Source of the DNA: an uncultured Mediterraneibacter sp.
GTDB lineage: Bacteria > Bacillota > Clostridia > Lachnospirales > Lachnospiraceae
Direction: 5' to 3'
DNA length: 54,667 nucleotides
Assembly: GCA_934418295.1 (NCBI GenBank)
Contig: CAKRWZ010000004.1
Coordinates: 1-54,667, forward strand
Part shown: positions 8,633-17,162 of the stretch, in pieces
Numbering within the stretch: position 1 is the stretch's first letter
Layout of the letters: the number at the start of each line of letters is the position of its first letter
Notes under the pieces: generated by a model
What the model was told of the DNA's origin: nothing
Database searches by the model: none
Seen by the model: the letters and a program-made list of their open reading frames with translations, nothing else
Translations under genes and position numbers: made by a program

Positions 8633-10273
8633 TTAGTGATGTACACTCAGCACTTCTTCTGCGATATTTCTGGAGTGGTCTGAAATACGCTCCATGTATA
8701 CCAGTGCGTCCATAAACACGATACCGGCATCCATATCGCACTGTCCGTTTGCCATTCTCTGCATATGGTCGGAACGCAGTGCGATCTCCAATTCGTCTGC
8801 CTTCGTTTCTTTCTCGATGGTTTTCATAGCCGCATCTTTTTCATGCTTTTCGAAAGCTTCCAGTGCATAGCGATAACTGTCGATACACACGTCCACCATC
8901 TGCCGCATCTGCTCGATTCCTTTTTCGGTGAAATCGCTCTTACTCTCATGCAGCGTCTCTGCCAGTTCCGAAATATTCTCACAATAGTCACTGACACGCT
9001 CCATATCTGAAAGGATCTGCAAAAGATGGGCAACTTCCTGATGCTCCCGCTCACTGATCGTCAGGGTGCTCAGCTTGATCACGTAATCGGTGATCCCTGC
9101 ACAAAGCCGATCCACTTTCTGCTCCAGATCCTTAATTTCCAGAATATCCTGGTAATCCTTGGTAAACATGACATCTCTGGATTTTTCCAGTGTATCCATG
9201 ACCACATGTCCCATACGGGCCGTCTCGCTGATCGCCGACTGAAGTGCGATACCCGGCGTCTCCAGCATACGGTCATCCAGCAGTGCCTTGCTGTCATCCA
9301 CTTCATCCTCTTCCACATGTCCGATCTTCTTTGCCAGCCGGATGATCCAGTTAGATACCGGGAAGAGAAGCACCGTCGTGCCGATATTGAAAGCGGTATG
9401 TACCAAACTGATCTGGGTCTGGGAAATCTCTCCAAAGCCGATGGACGGATAAACGACCTGCAGGACAACAATCGCCACGATACTGAAGATCACCGTTCCG
9501 ATGATATTGAACAGCAGGTGCATCAGCGCTGCCGCCTTTGCGTTTTTCTTCGCACCCACACTGGACAGCATTGCGGTCACACAGGTACCGATATTCTGTC
9601 CCATGATAATGTATATCGCTGCGTTAAAGGGTACCAGCCCTGCGGCAGCCAAGCTCTGCAGGATACCGACGGATGCCGAGGAGCTCTGGATGATCGCCGT
9701 AACACCTGCACCCACCAGAATGCCCAGCAGCGGATTTTCCCCAAGCGTCACAAACGCATCCCGGAAAACCTTGGAGCTCTGCAACGGTTCCACCGCAGAG
9801 GACATCGTCGTGATTCCTACAAACAACAGACCGAATCCGATGATGATACTGGCTACATCCTTGGTCGATCTTCTTTTTCCTGTCAGCATCACGATCACAC
9901 CAATGATAATCGCGATCGGCGCCAGATTTCCCGGGCTCAGGATCTTCGCCCACTCCACACTGGATACCAGCCATCCGGTAGCTGTCGTACCGATGTTGGC
10001 CCCCATGATCACGCCCATGGCCTGGTTCAGGTTCATAATACCTGCATTTACAAAACCGACTACCATGACCGTCGTGGCAGAAGAACTCTGAATCACCGCT
10101 GTGATAAATGTTCCCAACAATACCCCGAAAAACTTATTCTTTGTCAACGCTTCCAAAAGCGATTTCATGCGGTTTCCGGCGGCATTTTCCAAGCCTTGTG
10201 CCATGATCTGCATTCCGTAGATGAACATTCCCAGTCCGCCTACAAACGGAATCACGATCCCCATATAATCCAT
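8633..10273 (-). CDS. Na/phosphate cotransporter family protein with PhoU-like tail
   Basis: 546-aa NptA/YjbB-type transporter. The N-terminal two thirds hold the duplicated Na_Pi_cotrans repeat with the hallmark QSSSAT (about residues 62-67) and QSSSAS (about 200-205), plus multiple membrane helices. The C-terminal third (about 345-545) is a soluble helical PhoU-like domain with LSDMERVSDYCENISELAE and VYMERISDHSRNIAEEV. Such proteins move phosphate with sodium, in either direction, and complement the ABC importer pst at the left edge of the window. The ATG at 10273 has AGGAGG six bases upstream. It is a single-gene unit. Confidence 0.9.
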   Translation of the reverse strand: MDYMGIVIPFVGGLGMFIYGMQIMAQGLENAAGNRMKSLLEALTKNKFFGVLLGTFITAVIQSSSATTVMVVGFVNAGIMNLNQAMGVIMGANIGTTATGWLVSSVEWAKILSPGNLAPIAIIIGVIVMLTGKRRSTKDVASIIIGFGLLFVGITTMSSAVEPLQSSKVFRDAFVTLGENPLLGILVGAGVTAIIQSSSASVGILQSLAAAGLVPFNAAIYIIMGQNIGTCVTAMLSSVGAKKNAKAAALMHLLFNIIGTVIFSIVAIVVLQVVYPSIGFGEISQTQISLVHTAFNIGTTVLLFPVSNWIIRLAKKIGHVEEDEVDDSKALLDDRMLETPGIALQSAISETARMGHVVMDTLEKSRDVMFTKDYQDILEIKDLEQKVDRLCAGITDYVIKLSTLTISEREHQEVAHLLQILSDMERVSDYCENISELAETLHESKSDFTEKGIEQMRQMVDVCIDSYRYALEAFEKHEKDAAMKTIEKETKADELEIALRSDHMQRMANGQCDMDAGIVFMDALVYMERISDHSRNIAEEVLSVHH

Positions 10274-10349
10274 AATAAACCTCCTACATGCTGTAATAAC
10301 GCTCTGTCCTTAGGTCCGTTCTTAAGATAACACTATTGATCACAAAAAA

Positions 10350-10389
10350 CAAGACAGGGATTTCGCATTTTCGACAAACCCCTGTCTTG
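10350..10389 (-). terminator. Strong terminator after spoVAE
   Basis: A 10-bp stem (CAAGACAGGG against CCCTGTCTTG) with a 20-nt loop is followed on the minus strand by TTTTTTG. It ends the spoVAD-spoVAE unit four bases after the spoVAE stop. Confidence 0.85.
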
Positions 10390-10392
10390 CTT

Positions 10393-10749
10393 TTACTTTT
10401 TCATTTTCGGTTCAAACAGGAAAGAAGCCAGATAACCGAAGATCAGCGCCGCTGAAATTCCCGCTGCACTGGCCTTCAGACCACCCATAAAAATACCGAT
10501 AAATCCATTTTGATCTACTGCCTCTTTTACCCCTTTCCAAAGGGTGCTTCCAAACCCGGTCAACGGCACGCTGGCCCCTGCATGTGCAAATTCCCGGATT
10601 GGTTCATACACGCCGCAAAACTCCAGCACGGCTCCCGCACACACCAAAAACACCATGATTCTTCCCGGCATCATCTTCGTCCGGTCCAAAAGAATCTGAG
10701 CCAGGGCGCAGATCACCCCGCCTACCCAGAACGCATTTATATATTCCAT
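10393..10749 (-). CDS. spoVAE: Stage V sporulation protein AE (SpoVAE, 118-aa form)
   Basis: Small integral membrane protein of the spore inner membrane with about four helices. SpoVA proteins move dipicolinic acid into the forespore and release it at germination. The family pattern is visible in FWVGGVICALAQILLDRTKM (about 7-26) and in the PLTGFGSTLWKGVKEAVDQNGFIGIF region (about 62-88). The ATG at 10749 is preceded by AAGGAG. It follows spoVAD by 12 bp. Only these two spoVA genes are here; spoVAA-AB-AC lie about 8 kb away on the same strand. Confidence 0.93.
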   Translation of the reverse strand: MEYINAFWVGGVICALAQILLDRTKMMPGRIMVFLVCAGAVLEFCGVYEPIREFAHAGASVPLTGFGSTLWKGVKEAVDQNGFIGIFMGGLKASAAGISAALIFGYLASFLFEPKMKK

Positions 10750-10761
10750 CTTTTTTCTCCT

Positions 10762-11775
10762 TCAGCAATGTTCCAACACGATCCCGTGGGCGATTCCCGG
10801 AACGCTTTCTCCTTCATTGAAGCTGACCGTGGACATCAGCGCCCCCGTGGGAACGAACAGGATCCGTTTCCACTCTCCTTTTTTTAGTTTTGGCAGAATA
10901 TAACTGGCCAAAGTAACCGCCGCACAGCCGCAGCCGCTTCCGCCGGCATGGGTATCCTGGGTCTCCTGGTCGAAGATCAGCATGCCGCAGTCCAGATGCT
11001 TCTCTCCCAATTCCGCTCCCTTCTGCCGCAAAAGCTCCAACAGAATCCGGTGTCCCACATACCCCAGATCTCCGGTGATGATCCGGTCATAGTCCGCCTC
11101 CGTCCGGTCAAAATCCCGAAAATTTGTCAAAATCGTATCCCTGGCCGCAGGTGCCATGCAGGCGCCCATGTTCTGCGAATCTTTCAGTCCGTAATCCACG
11201 ATCTTTCCCACGGTCACACCGGCGATCCGCACATGGCTTTTGGCATTTCCCACGATAAAGGCTCCGCTTCCGGTCACGGTCCACTGAGCAGAAAGCGGTC
11301 TTTGGCTTGCATATCCCAGGGGAAAACGAAACTCTTTTTCCGCACTTGCAAAATGGCTGGACGTCACCGCCATCACATAATCTGCATATCCTCCTGCCAC
11401 TGTCATGGCGCCCAGCGCCAATGCCTCCCCGGAGGTCGAACAGGCTCCGTAAAGTCCGAACAACGGCGTGCAAAACGCCTCTACGCCTGCCGACGTAGCA
11501 ATCCCTTGCCGGAGCAGATCTCCCCCAAAGAGAAAACGGATATCCTTGGGCTTCAGACCGCTTTTTTGCAGTGCCAGCATGCAGGCCTCCGTCTGCATTC
11601 TACCCTCCGCCGCTTCCCAGTTTTTTTCTCCGAACAGATCGTCTGTTCCGGTTTTGTCGATTTTTGCAGCAAGCGGCCCTTGAGACTCTTTCGTTCCTGC
11701 TACACAGGCTCCTTCCACCAGGTATGGCATTCTTTCAAACGCAATGCTCTGTATTCCTTTTTTCAGGCTCATCAT
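10762..11775 (-). CDS. spoVAD: Stage V sporulation protein AD (SpoVAD)
   Basis: 337-aa thiolase-fold protein that binds dipicolinic acid on the spore inner membrane. Features typical of SpoVAD include the LFGGDLLRQ block near 84, the Cys-containing GLYGACSTSGEALALGAMTVAGGYAD (about 106-133), TGDLGYVGHRIL (about 234-245), and GGSGCGCAAVTLASYILPKLKKGEWKRILFVPTGAL near 275-315. Length and motif order match the family. It begins with adjacent ATG codons preceded by AAGGAG. It is normally cotranscribed directly behind spoVAC, but here seven unrelated genes lie between them, so its forespore promoter must be reassigned or carried over. Confidence 0.95.
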   Translation of the reverse strand: MMSLKKGIQSIAFERMPYLVEGACVAGTKESQGPLAAKIDKTGTDDLFGEKNWEAAEGRMQTEACMLALQKSGLKPKDIRFLFGGDLLRQGIATSAGVEAFCTPLFGLYGACSTSGEALALGAMTVAGGYADYVMAVTSSHFASAEKEFRFPLGYASQRPLSAQWTVTGSGAFIVGNAKSHVRIAGVTVGKIVDYGLKDSQNMGACMAPAARDTILTNFRDFDRTEADYDRIITGDLGYVGHRILLELLRQKGAELGEKHLDCGMLIFDQETQDTHAGGSGCGCAAVTLASYILPKLKKGEWKRILFVPTGALMSTVSFNEGESVPGIAHGIVLEHC

Positions 11776-11827
11776 AAAAAACTCCTTGTCCTAAGCGATA
11801 CTGATAGTATGCTCAGAACAAAGAGTT

Positions 11828-12997
11828 TTATTCTGCCAGCGTGTCCGCAATGGAACGGTCTGTCATGAATGTATCCATATTGTATAAAAAGAGAATATCT
11901 GTAATTCCTTTACTTTCTGTCAGGTTTTGCACATTTTCGTAATAATATCTGGGATCTACCATCACGATCTCGTTGTAGTAAGGAAGCAAAAACGGAACGA
12001 AACAGTTTGCGTAAGAATCTTTAAAGATCAGCAGGCGTGACTTGGTATCATTGGCTGTTGTGATATCCACCAGTCCGTGATTTCCGCCGAAGAACACCTG
12101 GTATTGATCTTTTTCTTCCAAAGCATCCTTGTGATAGACCGTAGGCCGTTTTTCTTTGTCATCCGAATCGGTTACCAGATACTGCATCTCTACATTTTTC
12201 GGTGCATAGACCTCAATGGAATCCTTACTCCAATGATATCCGCTGGTGGATGCCAGCGTGCCGGAAAAGCTTTTTGTCACCGTATAAATGTCATAGGATG
12301 TGATGGGATCTTCGATCCCCAGCTCTTCCGCTGCTGCCTCAAAGCCCAGCAACGCGCCCTTGGTGGTCCAGTGATGGTCCGTTTTATAATACAGACCCTC
12401 TGACGCATGCTGCTTCAAAGTACGGCTGATATCGATGCTGTTCACGCTGTTGGACAACATGCCCCGAATCCATTTCAGCTGTTGGCTCTGATCCAGCGTA
12501 GGTGCTCCGGAAGGCAGGTAGTCCTGCAAAATATACGCCGCATTGGGCACCAGCAGCATATTAACTTTCACATCCGGATTTGCTTCCGCGTATTTGTTGA
12601 TCGCTTCTATGTTCTTTTTCACATTTTTCTGATCCGGTTCCGAAAGCTTCTGGATCAGATAACCGTCTTTTCCCAGATAGACTCCGTTAAATTCCCGCTT
12701 GCCCAGCAGCCAGTCCACTCCTACTTTCATGCTTACCCAGAAATCCCGAAAAGCAAACTGATCCGCCGTATACGACTCTATGTCCTGCATATAATCCTTG
12801 GAAAAGATCCCCGCCAGAGAAAATGCCGGCTTCTGGGTCAGGATCCGGTTTTCCTCCGCGGAAAACTTCACATCCGGTGTCAGGACACTCGTCACGGAAA
12901 GCAACACGACGGATACCGTAAACAGTAGTCCTACGATGACATTCAGTTTTCTTGTCCGTTTTATTTTAAAACGTTCATAACGTTCTCTTCTGTCCAT
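11828..12997 (-). CDS. DHHW-family envelope protein (AlgJ/AlgX-like SGNH relative)
   Basis: 389-aa protein with a short cytosolic N-terminus, one membrane anchor (about 17-40, VIVGLLFTVSVVLLSVTSVL) and a large extracytoplasmic domain. The signature KTDHHWTTKGA is present near residue 205 and IFKDSYANCFVPFLLPYY near 325. DHHW proteins are usually encoded beside MBOAT acyltransferases and are thought to pass acetyl groups to exported polymers. The gene follows the MBOAT gene by 13 bp. I chose the ATG at 12997 because GGAGG lies five bases upstream; a longer in-frame extension overlaps the MBOAT gene and has no ribosome binding site. Confidence 0.85.
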   Translation of the reverse strand: MDRRERYERFKIKRTRKLNVIVGLLFTVSVVLLSVTSVLTPDVKFSAEENRILTQKPAFSLAGIFSKDYMQDIESYTADQFAFRDFWVSMKVGVDWLLGKREFNGVYLGKDGYLIQKLSEPDQKNVKKNIEAINKYAEANPDVKVNMLLVPNAAYILQDYLPSGAPTLDQSQQLKWIRGMLSNSVNSIDISRTLKQHASEGLYYKTDHHWTTKGALLGFEAAAEELGIEDPITSYDIYTVTKSFSGTLASTSGYHWSKDSIEVYAPKNVEMQYLVTDSDDKEKRPTVYHKDALEEKDQYQVFFGGNHGLVDITTANDTKSRLLIFKDSYANCFVPFLLPYYNEIVMVDPRYYYENVQNLTESKGITDILFLYNMDTFMTDRSIADTLAE

Positions 12998-13010
12998 CTC
13001 TGCCTCCCGA

Positions 13011-14423
13011 TCAGAATCTAAAATACAGGAACGGATTGTAGGTCGCATTTACCAGATAAGCGATACTAATCACAAAAATCCCGACATACGCAACAACATA
13101 CAGTACATGCCCGTATTTTTTACGGGTGTAGGCCATATGCATAAATCGTTTATAAAGCATAGGCGTGCTGCACAAAACCGCCAAAACTCCCAGAATCAAC
13201 GTGGATTTCAGATAATAGAAACCGGTCATATCCACGAAACCGCCTCCGCCGATGCCGAACATACTTCCCATGTAGGAAAGAGCCCGTCCGAGGGTCGGAG
13301 CCGAAAACAGGACCCATCCGAGCATGATCAGCACCATCGCATAGACATGCTGTAAAAAGCCCGGCATTTTCTGGATCGCATCTTTAAATATATATTTCTC
13401 CAGTATCAAAATTATTCCATAATACAAGCCCCAAAAAATAAAATTCCAGGCAGCCCCATGCCACAGTCCAGTGAGACACCACACGATCATCAGATTCCGG
13501 ATCGCTTTTGGCTTACTGACACGGTTTCCTCCGAGAGGAATGTAGACATATTCTTTGAACCAGCTGCTCAGAGAGATATGCCATCTGCGCCAAAATTCCG
13601 TGATGCTTTTGGAAATATAAGGGTAATCAAAGTTCTTGATAAAATCGAAGCCCAGCATTTTCCCCAGGCCGATGGCCATATCCGAATAACCGCCAAAGTC
13701 AAAATAGATCTGCATGGTATAGGCAAACGCGCCGATCCACGCCGTCAGGGCAGACGTCTCCGCCGCTTTCATGGCGATGACCGCATCCGATACCAGCCCC
13801 ATGTTGTTGGCCAGGATCACCTTTTTCCCCAGCCCCCGCAGGAAGTATGCCACACCTTCCGAAACCTTTGTCCGGGAAATCTCCCGTTCCGAAAGCTGCT
13901 TTTCTACATCCGAATACCGCACGATAGGACCTGCGATCAGCTGCGGGAACATGGTCACGTATGCACCGAAGGTGATCGGATTTTTCTGCGCATTCAATTT
14001 TCCCTTGTACACATCGATCACATAAGAAAGTGTCTGGAAGGTGTAAAAAGAAATTCCGATGGGAAGCGCCAGCTCTTTATACGGGATCTTAAAGGGAAGG
14101 ATCGCATTGAGATTGCTGAGCAAAAATCCGTAATATTTATAAAAGCCCAAAACCAAAAGGTTTACGACCAACGTCACGATAAACGCGTATTTTGCCTTTT
14201 TTTCTTCTCCGCTTTCCTGATACGCTTCGATTTCCAAGCCACTGACATAGTTGATCAGAATACTGAAGATCATCAGGATCACATAGATTGGCTCGCCCCA
14301 GGCATAAAACACCAGGCTCACGATCAGCAAAACCAGATTTTTTGCCTTGAACGGAACCAGATAATAAACCAGCAATGTCAGGGGCAAAAATGTAAATATA
14401 AAAAATATACTACTGAAAATCAT
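13011..14423 (-). CDS. MBOAT-family O-acyltransferase
   Basis: 470-aa polytopic membrane protein of the AlgI/DltB-like MBOAT family that moves acyl groups across the membrane onto surface polymers. Family blocks are clear: FYTFQTLSYVIDVYKGKL (about 126-143), MFPQLIAGPIVRY (about 158-170), FDFGGYSDMAIGLGKMLGF (about 240-258), SITEFWRRWHISLSSWFKEYVYIPLGG (about 270-297) and the catalytic-His segment GLWHGAAWNFIFWGLYYG (about 318-335). It lies in an operon with SGNH, DUF4358 and DHHW proteins, a common Lachnospiraceae set for O-acetylation of an envelope polysaccharide. The acceptor polymer is unknown. Confidence 0.92.
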   Translation of the reverse strand: MIFSSIFFIFTFLPLTLLVYYLVPFKAKNLVLLIVSLVFYAWGEPIYVILMIFSILINYVSGLEIEAYQESGEEKKAKYAFIVTLVVNLLVLGFYKYYGFLLSNLNAILPFKIPYKELALPIGISFYTFQTLSYVIDVYKGKLNAQKNPITFGAYVTMFPQLIAGPIVRYSDVEKQLSEREISRTKVSEGVAYFLRGLGKKVILANNMGLVSDAVIAMKAAETSALTAWIGAFAYTMQIYFDFGGYSDMAIGLGKMLGFDFIKNFDYPYISKSITEFWRRWHISLSSWFKEYVYIPLGGNRVSKPKAIRNLMIVWCLTGLWHGAAWNFIFWGLYYGIILILEKYIFKDAIQKMPGFLQHVYAMVLIMLGWVLFSAPTLGRALSYMGSMFGIGGGGFVDMTGFYYLKSTLILGVLAVLCSTPMLYKRFMHMAYTRKKYGHVLYVVAYVGIFVISIAYLVNATYNPFLYFRF

Positions 14424-14441
14424 CTTTCTTCTGCCCCTTTC

Positions 14442-14915
14442 CTACAGACTGTTCAAAAATGCCGCCTGTATTTTTGACGCATTTTCTCCAACTGCATACA
14501 AGATGTAGTTTCCTTTTATCTGCAGTACATGATCTTTTAAAAGTTTTGTCTGCTCCGCCCCGTAACCGGCAAAGCTTTTCTGCTGTGTCTCCAGCCGCTC
14601 CGTGATGGCCTTTTCCACTATTCCTGCCTGATCCGTGCTGGCAAGTTTTACGATCAGGATCTCATTCACATCCATATTATCTTTCGGCGCATAGAGCACA
14701 ACGCCCGCATAATCCTGGGGATCCAGCCCGTAAAATCTTTTTACGGTACGGTTTGCCGCCTGCTCCACATCCTGCAATCCGGACGCCTCAAAGGCTGCTT
14801 TTGCCACGTTTTCGATCTTTGCATCACTGGTCGGATCGTCCCGCAGATCAAAAATAATAAAGATCAACAAGCCCAGAACCAATGCTATTTTTATGTAAGG
14901 CAATAATTTCTTCAT
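14442..14915 (-). CDS. DUF4358 membrane-anchored protein
   Basis: 157-aa protein with one N-terminal membrane helix (about 6-22, KIALVLGLLIFIIFDL) and an extracytoplasmic alpha/beta domain. Segments such as VKRFYGLDPQDYAGVVLYAP and LIVKLASTDQAGIVEKAITERLETQQKSFAGYG fit the DUF4358 family. Its biochemical role is unknown. The start ATG at 14915 shares a base with the stop codon of the preceding SGNH gene, so translation is coupled. Co-occurrence with SGNH, MBOAT and DHHW genes suggests an accessory role in polymer acylation, which is inference from context. Confidence 0.75.
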   Translation of the reverse strand: MKKLLPYIKIALVLGLLIFIIFDLRDDPTSDAKIENVAKAAFEASGLQDVEQAANRTVKRFYGLDPQDYAGVVLYAPKDNMDVNEILIVKLASTDQAGIVEKAITERLETQQKSFAGYGAEQTKLLKDHVLQIKGNYILYAVGENASKIQAAFLNSL

Positions 14916-15700
14916 CAGTTTCCCACCTCGGTCAGCATATTTGCCGCCCAATATTTGTAAAATTCTTTTTGTAAATGCAGGCCATCTTCCTGGTAGAGAT
15001 CCACATGTTCTTGTGCCAGCTTCGTGCTGTCGATATACGGCCAATTATTTTTTTTGCACATGGCTTCCAATGCGGTGTTATATTCCCCGATCCGCGGATA
15101 ATCCGAATCCGCTTCCAGACCCACACCGACTGCAGGAAGGATCGAATTGACATAGACCGTGGCACCCGGGATCTTGTTTTTCAGCTCTTTTACCTGCTTC
15201 TCATACTCTGCCGCATATTCTTCCCCGGTAGGCCAAAGCCCGATTCCTACGTCATTCAGGCCATAGCAGAGGAACACTTCTGTCGGCTGCAGAGCCGCCA
15301 GCTGATCCAGGCATTCTGTCGTGTCGGTAATTTTCGCACCGCCCTTGGCAAAAACATGGTCCTCCGTCATAAACTCATAATACGAAAATCCTACTGCACG
15401 GGAATCTCCCAGGATCACTGCATCCGACATCGCCGACCAGATCGCACTTTCATCCGTATCGGCCAGCTCCAGTCCTATGGAAGACCGGGTGGATTTGATC
15501 TGCTGCTGGATCTCGCTTACATCCTGCTTTTCCAGGCTTTCCAGATAATCGACGCCCTTTGCGATCTCTTCTCTGTCTCTTTTTGATTTATTATATCGCA
15601 CGATCAGCGCGACAATAACGGCAGCAATAATGATTACTGCTGCCGTCAGAACTATCTTTCTGCTTGTTTTACTTTTCTTCCGTTTCTGTCCGTCACTCAC
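14915..15700 (-). CDS. Membrane-anchored SGNH/GDSL-like hydrolase
   Basis: 261-aa protein with a basic N-terminus, one membrane helix (about 15-37) and an extracytoplasmic SGNH domain. The block I motif is VILGDSRAVG (about 91-100, nucleophile Ser in GDSR). A block III-like GLNDVGIG occurs near 146-153, and the catalytic Asp-His is in DGLHLQKEFY near 240. The protein is first in a four-gene operon with DUF4358, MBOAT and DHHW proteins. It may transfer or remove acetyl groups on an exported polymer. A sigma-A-type promoter lies about 65 bp upstream. Confidence 0.87.
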   Translation of the reverse strand: MSDGQKRKKSKTSRKIVLTAAVIIIAAVIVALIVRYNKSKRDREEIAKGVDYLESLEKQDVSEIQQQIKSTRSSIGLELADTDESAIWSAMSDAVILGDSRAVGFSYYEFMTEDHVFAKGGAKITDTTECLDQLAALQPTEVFLCYGLNDVGIGLWPTGEEYAAEYEKQVKELKNKIPGATVYVNSILPAVGVGLEADSDYPRIGEYNTALEAMCKKNNWPYIDSTKLAQEHVDLYQEDGLHLQKEFYKYWAANMLTEVGN

Positions 15701-15763
15701 AGGAATATCCTCCTGGCGTGTAACCTTCGGTCTTCACCTGTATACGCCATCTCTCATCTGCTT

Positions 15764-15792
15764 ATTCTATCAAAAAGTGACAGAAAAATCAA
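15764..15792 (-). promoter_or_regulatory. Sigma-A-type promoter of the acylation operon
   Basis: On the minus strand TTGATT (15792-15787) and TAGAAT (15769-15764) are 17 bp apart, about 65 bp before the SGNH start codon. Two direct 24-bp repeats abut the -35 element on its upstream side and could be a regulator site. Confidence 0.65.
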
Positions 15793-15797
15793 CGCTG

Positions 15798-15845
15798 TGA
15801 CGCACATTATTCTACGAAATTTGACGCACATTATTCTACGAAATT
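15798..15845. repeat. Two tandem 24-bp direct repeats
   Basis: The 24-bp unit at 15798-15821 is repeated without a gap at 15822-15845; each unit contains GACGCACATTATTCTACG. The pair lies between the M20 hydrolase stop codon (15854) and the -35 of the acylation operon promoter. It may be an operator or simply a local duplication; no inverted symmetry is evident. Confidence 0.85.
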
Positions 15846-15853
15846 TTACCGGA

Positions 15854-17107
15854 TCATTTTTCAAACTCCGAAAGGGAGATGCCGTACATTTCTGCCAAAA
15901 TCGCCAGATAGCCTTCGTATGTCTTTACCATTTCTTCAATTTCCACATACTCCTTGGGCTGATGTGCCTGGCCGGCCGGTGCGCCGCTGTAAATAATGGT
16001 CGGGATTTTATGGATGCAGCAGGTCATGCTCCCGTCCGTTCCCGCCTGCTTATAAGTCTCTTTCGGCGTCTGCCCCACCTTTTCCAAAGCGCGAAATGCC
16101 TGTTCCACGAAAGGATGTTCTCTGGGAACGCGCCACGCCGGATGCCATTTCCGTACTCTTTTCGTATAACCGGTCCACGACGTTTCTTCATAAACCCTTG
16201 GCTCCACCGTTGCTTTAAACTCCGGATATCTCGTCTTCAGGCGCTTAAAGATCGCCTCAAATTCACCCAGCAGTTCCTCGTCCGTCTGGTTCGTGGCATA
16301 TCTTCTGTCCACACAGATCTCACATTCATCCGGAATGGTGCTCAGATTGCCGCCCGGTTTTACGATCACATTGGTTACTGCGATCACTGTTTCACCCAGA
16401 TACGGATCCGGCTCCAGGTCGATGCCCGTATGGGTGTAGATATCCTGCAGGATGGGGAGCATAAACTCTAGGGCGTCAACCCCTTCCTTCGGCACAGAAG
16501 AATGAGCACATTTCCCATAGGTCTTGACCACCAGTTCCATCTTTCCCCTCTGTCCGATGGCCAAATCACCGTCGGAAGGCTCCGCGATCAGCGCCACATC
16601 ACAGACCAGATTTTTTTCTTTCATCGTATGGTCAAAGAAATACTCCATTCCGAACATTTCTGCCGGTTCTTCCTGTACCACCGCACAAAAGATCAGATCT
16701 CCCGGCAGTTTTCTGCCGCTTTCCGAGGCAGCCTTTACCATTGCTTCCATGGCAAACAGCTGCGCGGCAAGCCCGCATTTCATATCCGACGTTCCTCGCC
16801 CGATCATTTTTCCCTCTTCGATCACCGGCACATAAGGGTCATAGGAGCCCCAATTCTCCAGACTGCCTTCCGGCACGATATCCATATGTCCGTTTAACAG
16901 GATATTCGGCCCCGTGCCATTTCCCCGCACCACTGCGACCACATTTCCGATCCCGTCTATAAACGCTTCATCCGGCTGCATTTTCTGCAGTCTTTTCAGA
17001 AGGTATTCTGCCACTTCCCCCTCTTCTCCCGGCAAGGATTTTATAGCGGTCATCTCCTCCATCACTTTTATAAAATCTTCTCGATTTTCTTTTACTGTTT
17101 TTAACAT
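15854..17107 (-). CDS. M20-family metallohydrolase (YgeY-like)
   Basis: 417-aa cytosolic di-zinc hydrolase of the M20 peptidase/deacylase family. The metal and catalytic motifs are visible: LNGHMDIVP (about 72-80, His and catalytic Asp), GRGTSDMKCGLAAQ (about 108-121, metal-bridging Asp), VQEEPAE (about 149-155, catalytic Glu pair), EPSDGD (about 177-182), and a late His in PAGQAHQPKEYVEIEEM near 383. The sequence resembles the YgeY subgroup; in E. coli ygeY also lies near a sigma-54 activator (ygeV). It is second in an operon behind a choline-kinase-like gene (55-bp gap) and a -24/-12 promoter. Substrate unknown; cleavage of an amide-linked amino alcohol or amino acid would fit but is unproven. 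Confidence 0.85.
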   Translation of the reverse strand: MLKTVKENREDFIKVMEEMTAIKSLPGEEGEVAEYLLKRLQKMQPDEAFIDGIGNVVAVVRGNGTGPNILLNGHMDIVPEGSLENWGSYDPYVPVIEEGKMIGRGTSDMKCGLAAQLFAMEAMVKAASESGRKLPGDLIFCAVVQEEPAEMFGMEYFFDHTMKEKNLVCDVALIAEPSDGDLAIGQRGKMELVVKTYGKCAHSSVPKEGVDALEFMLPILQDIYTHTGIDLEPDPYLGETVIAVTNVIVKPGGNLSTIPDECEICVDRRYATNQTDEELLGEFEAIFKRLKTRYPEFKATVEPRVYEETSWTGYTKRVRKWHPAWRVPREHPFVEQAFRALEKVGQTPKETYKQAGTDGSMTCCIHKIPTIIYSGAPAGQAHQPKEYVEIEEMVKTYEGYLAILAEMYGISLSEFEK

Positions 17108-17162
17108 CGTTTCTCTCTTCCTTCTGCCTCTTAACTTATTATCCGTTACGCTTCCTGCTCTG

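Noticed and set aside
9026..10330. Long plus-strand open frame opposite the Na/Pi cotransporter gene
   Set aside because: It is antisense to a clearly coding gene, is His/Arg/Gln-rich with no domain or ribosome site, and is typical of a frame shadow. The same holds for other long antisense frames, e.g. 24299-25819 and 28744-30375.
15798..15845. Attachment site or CRISPR-like repeat
   Set aside because: Only two units, no spacer, no integrase or cas genes nearby.
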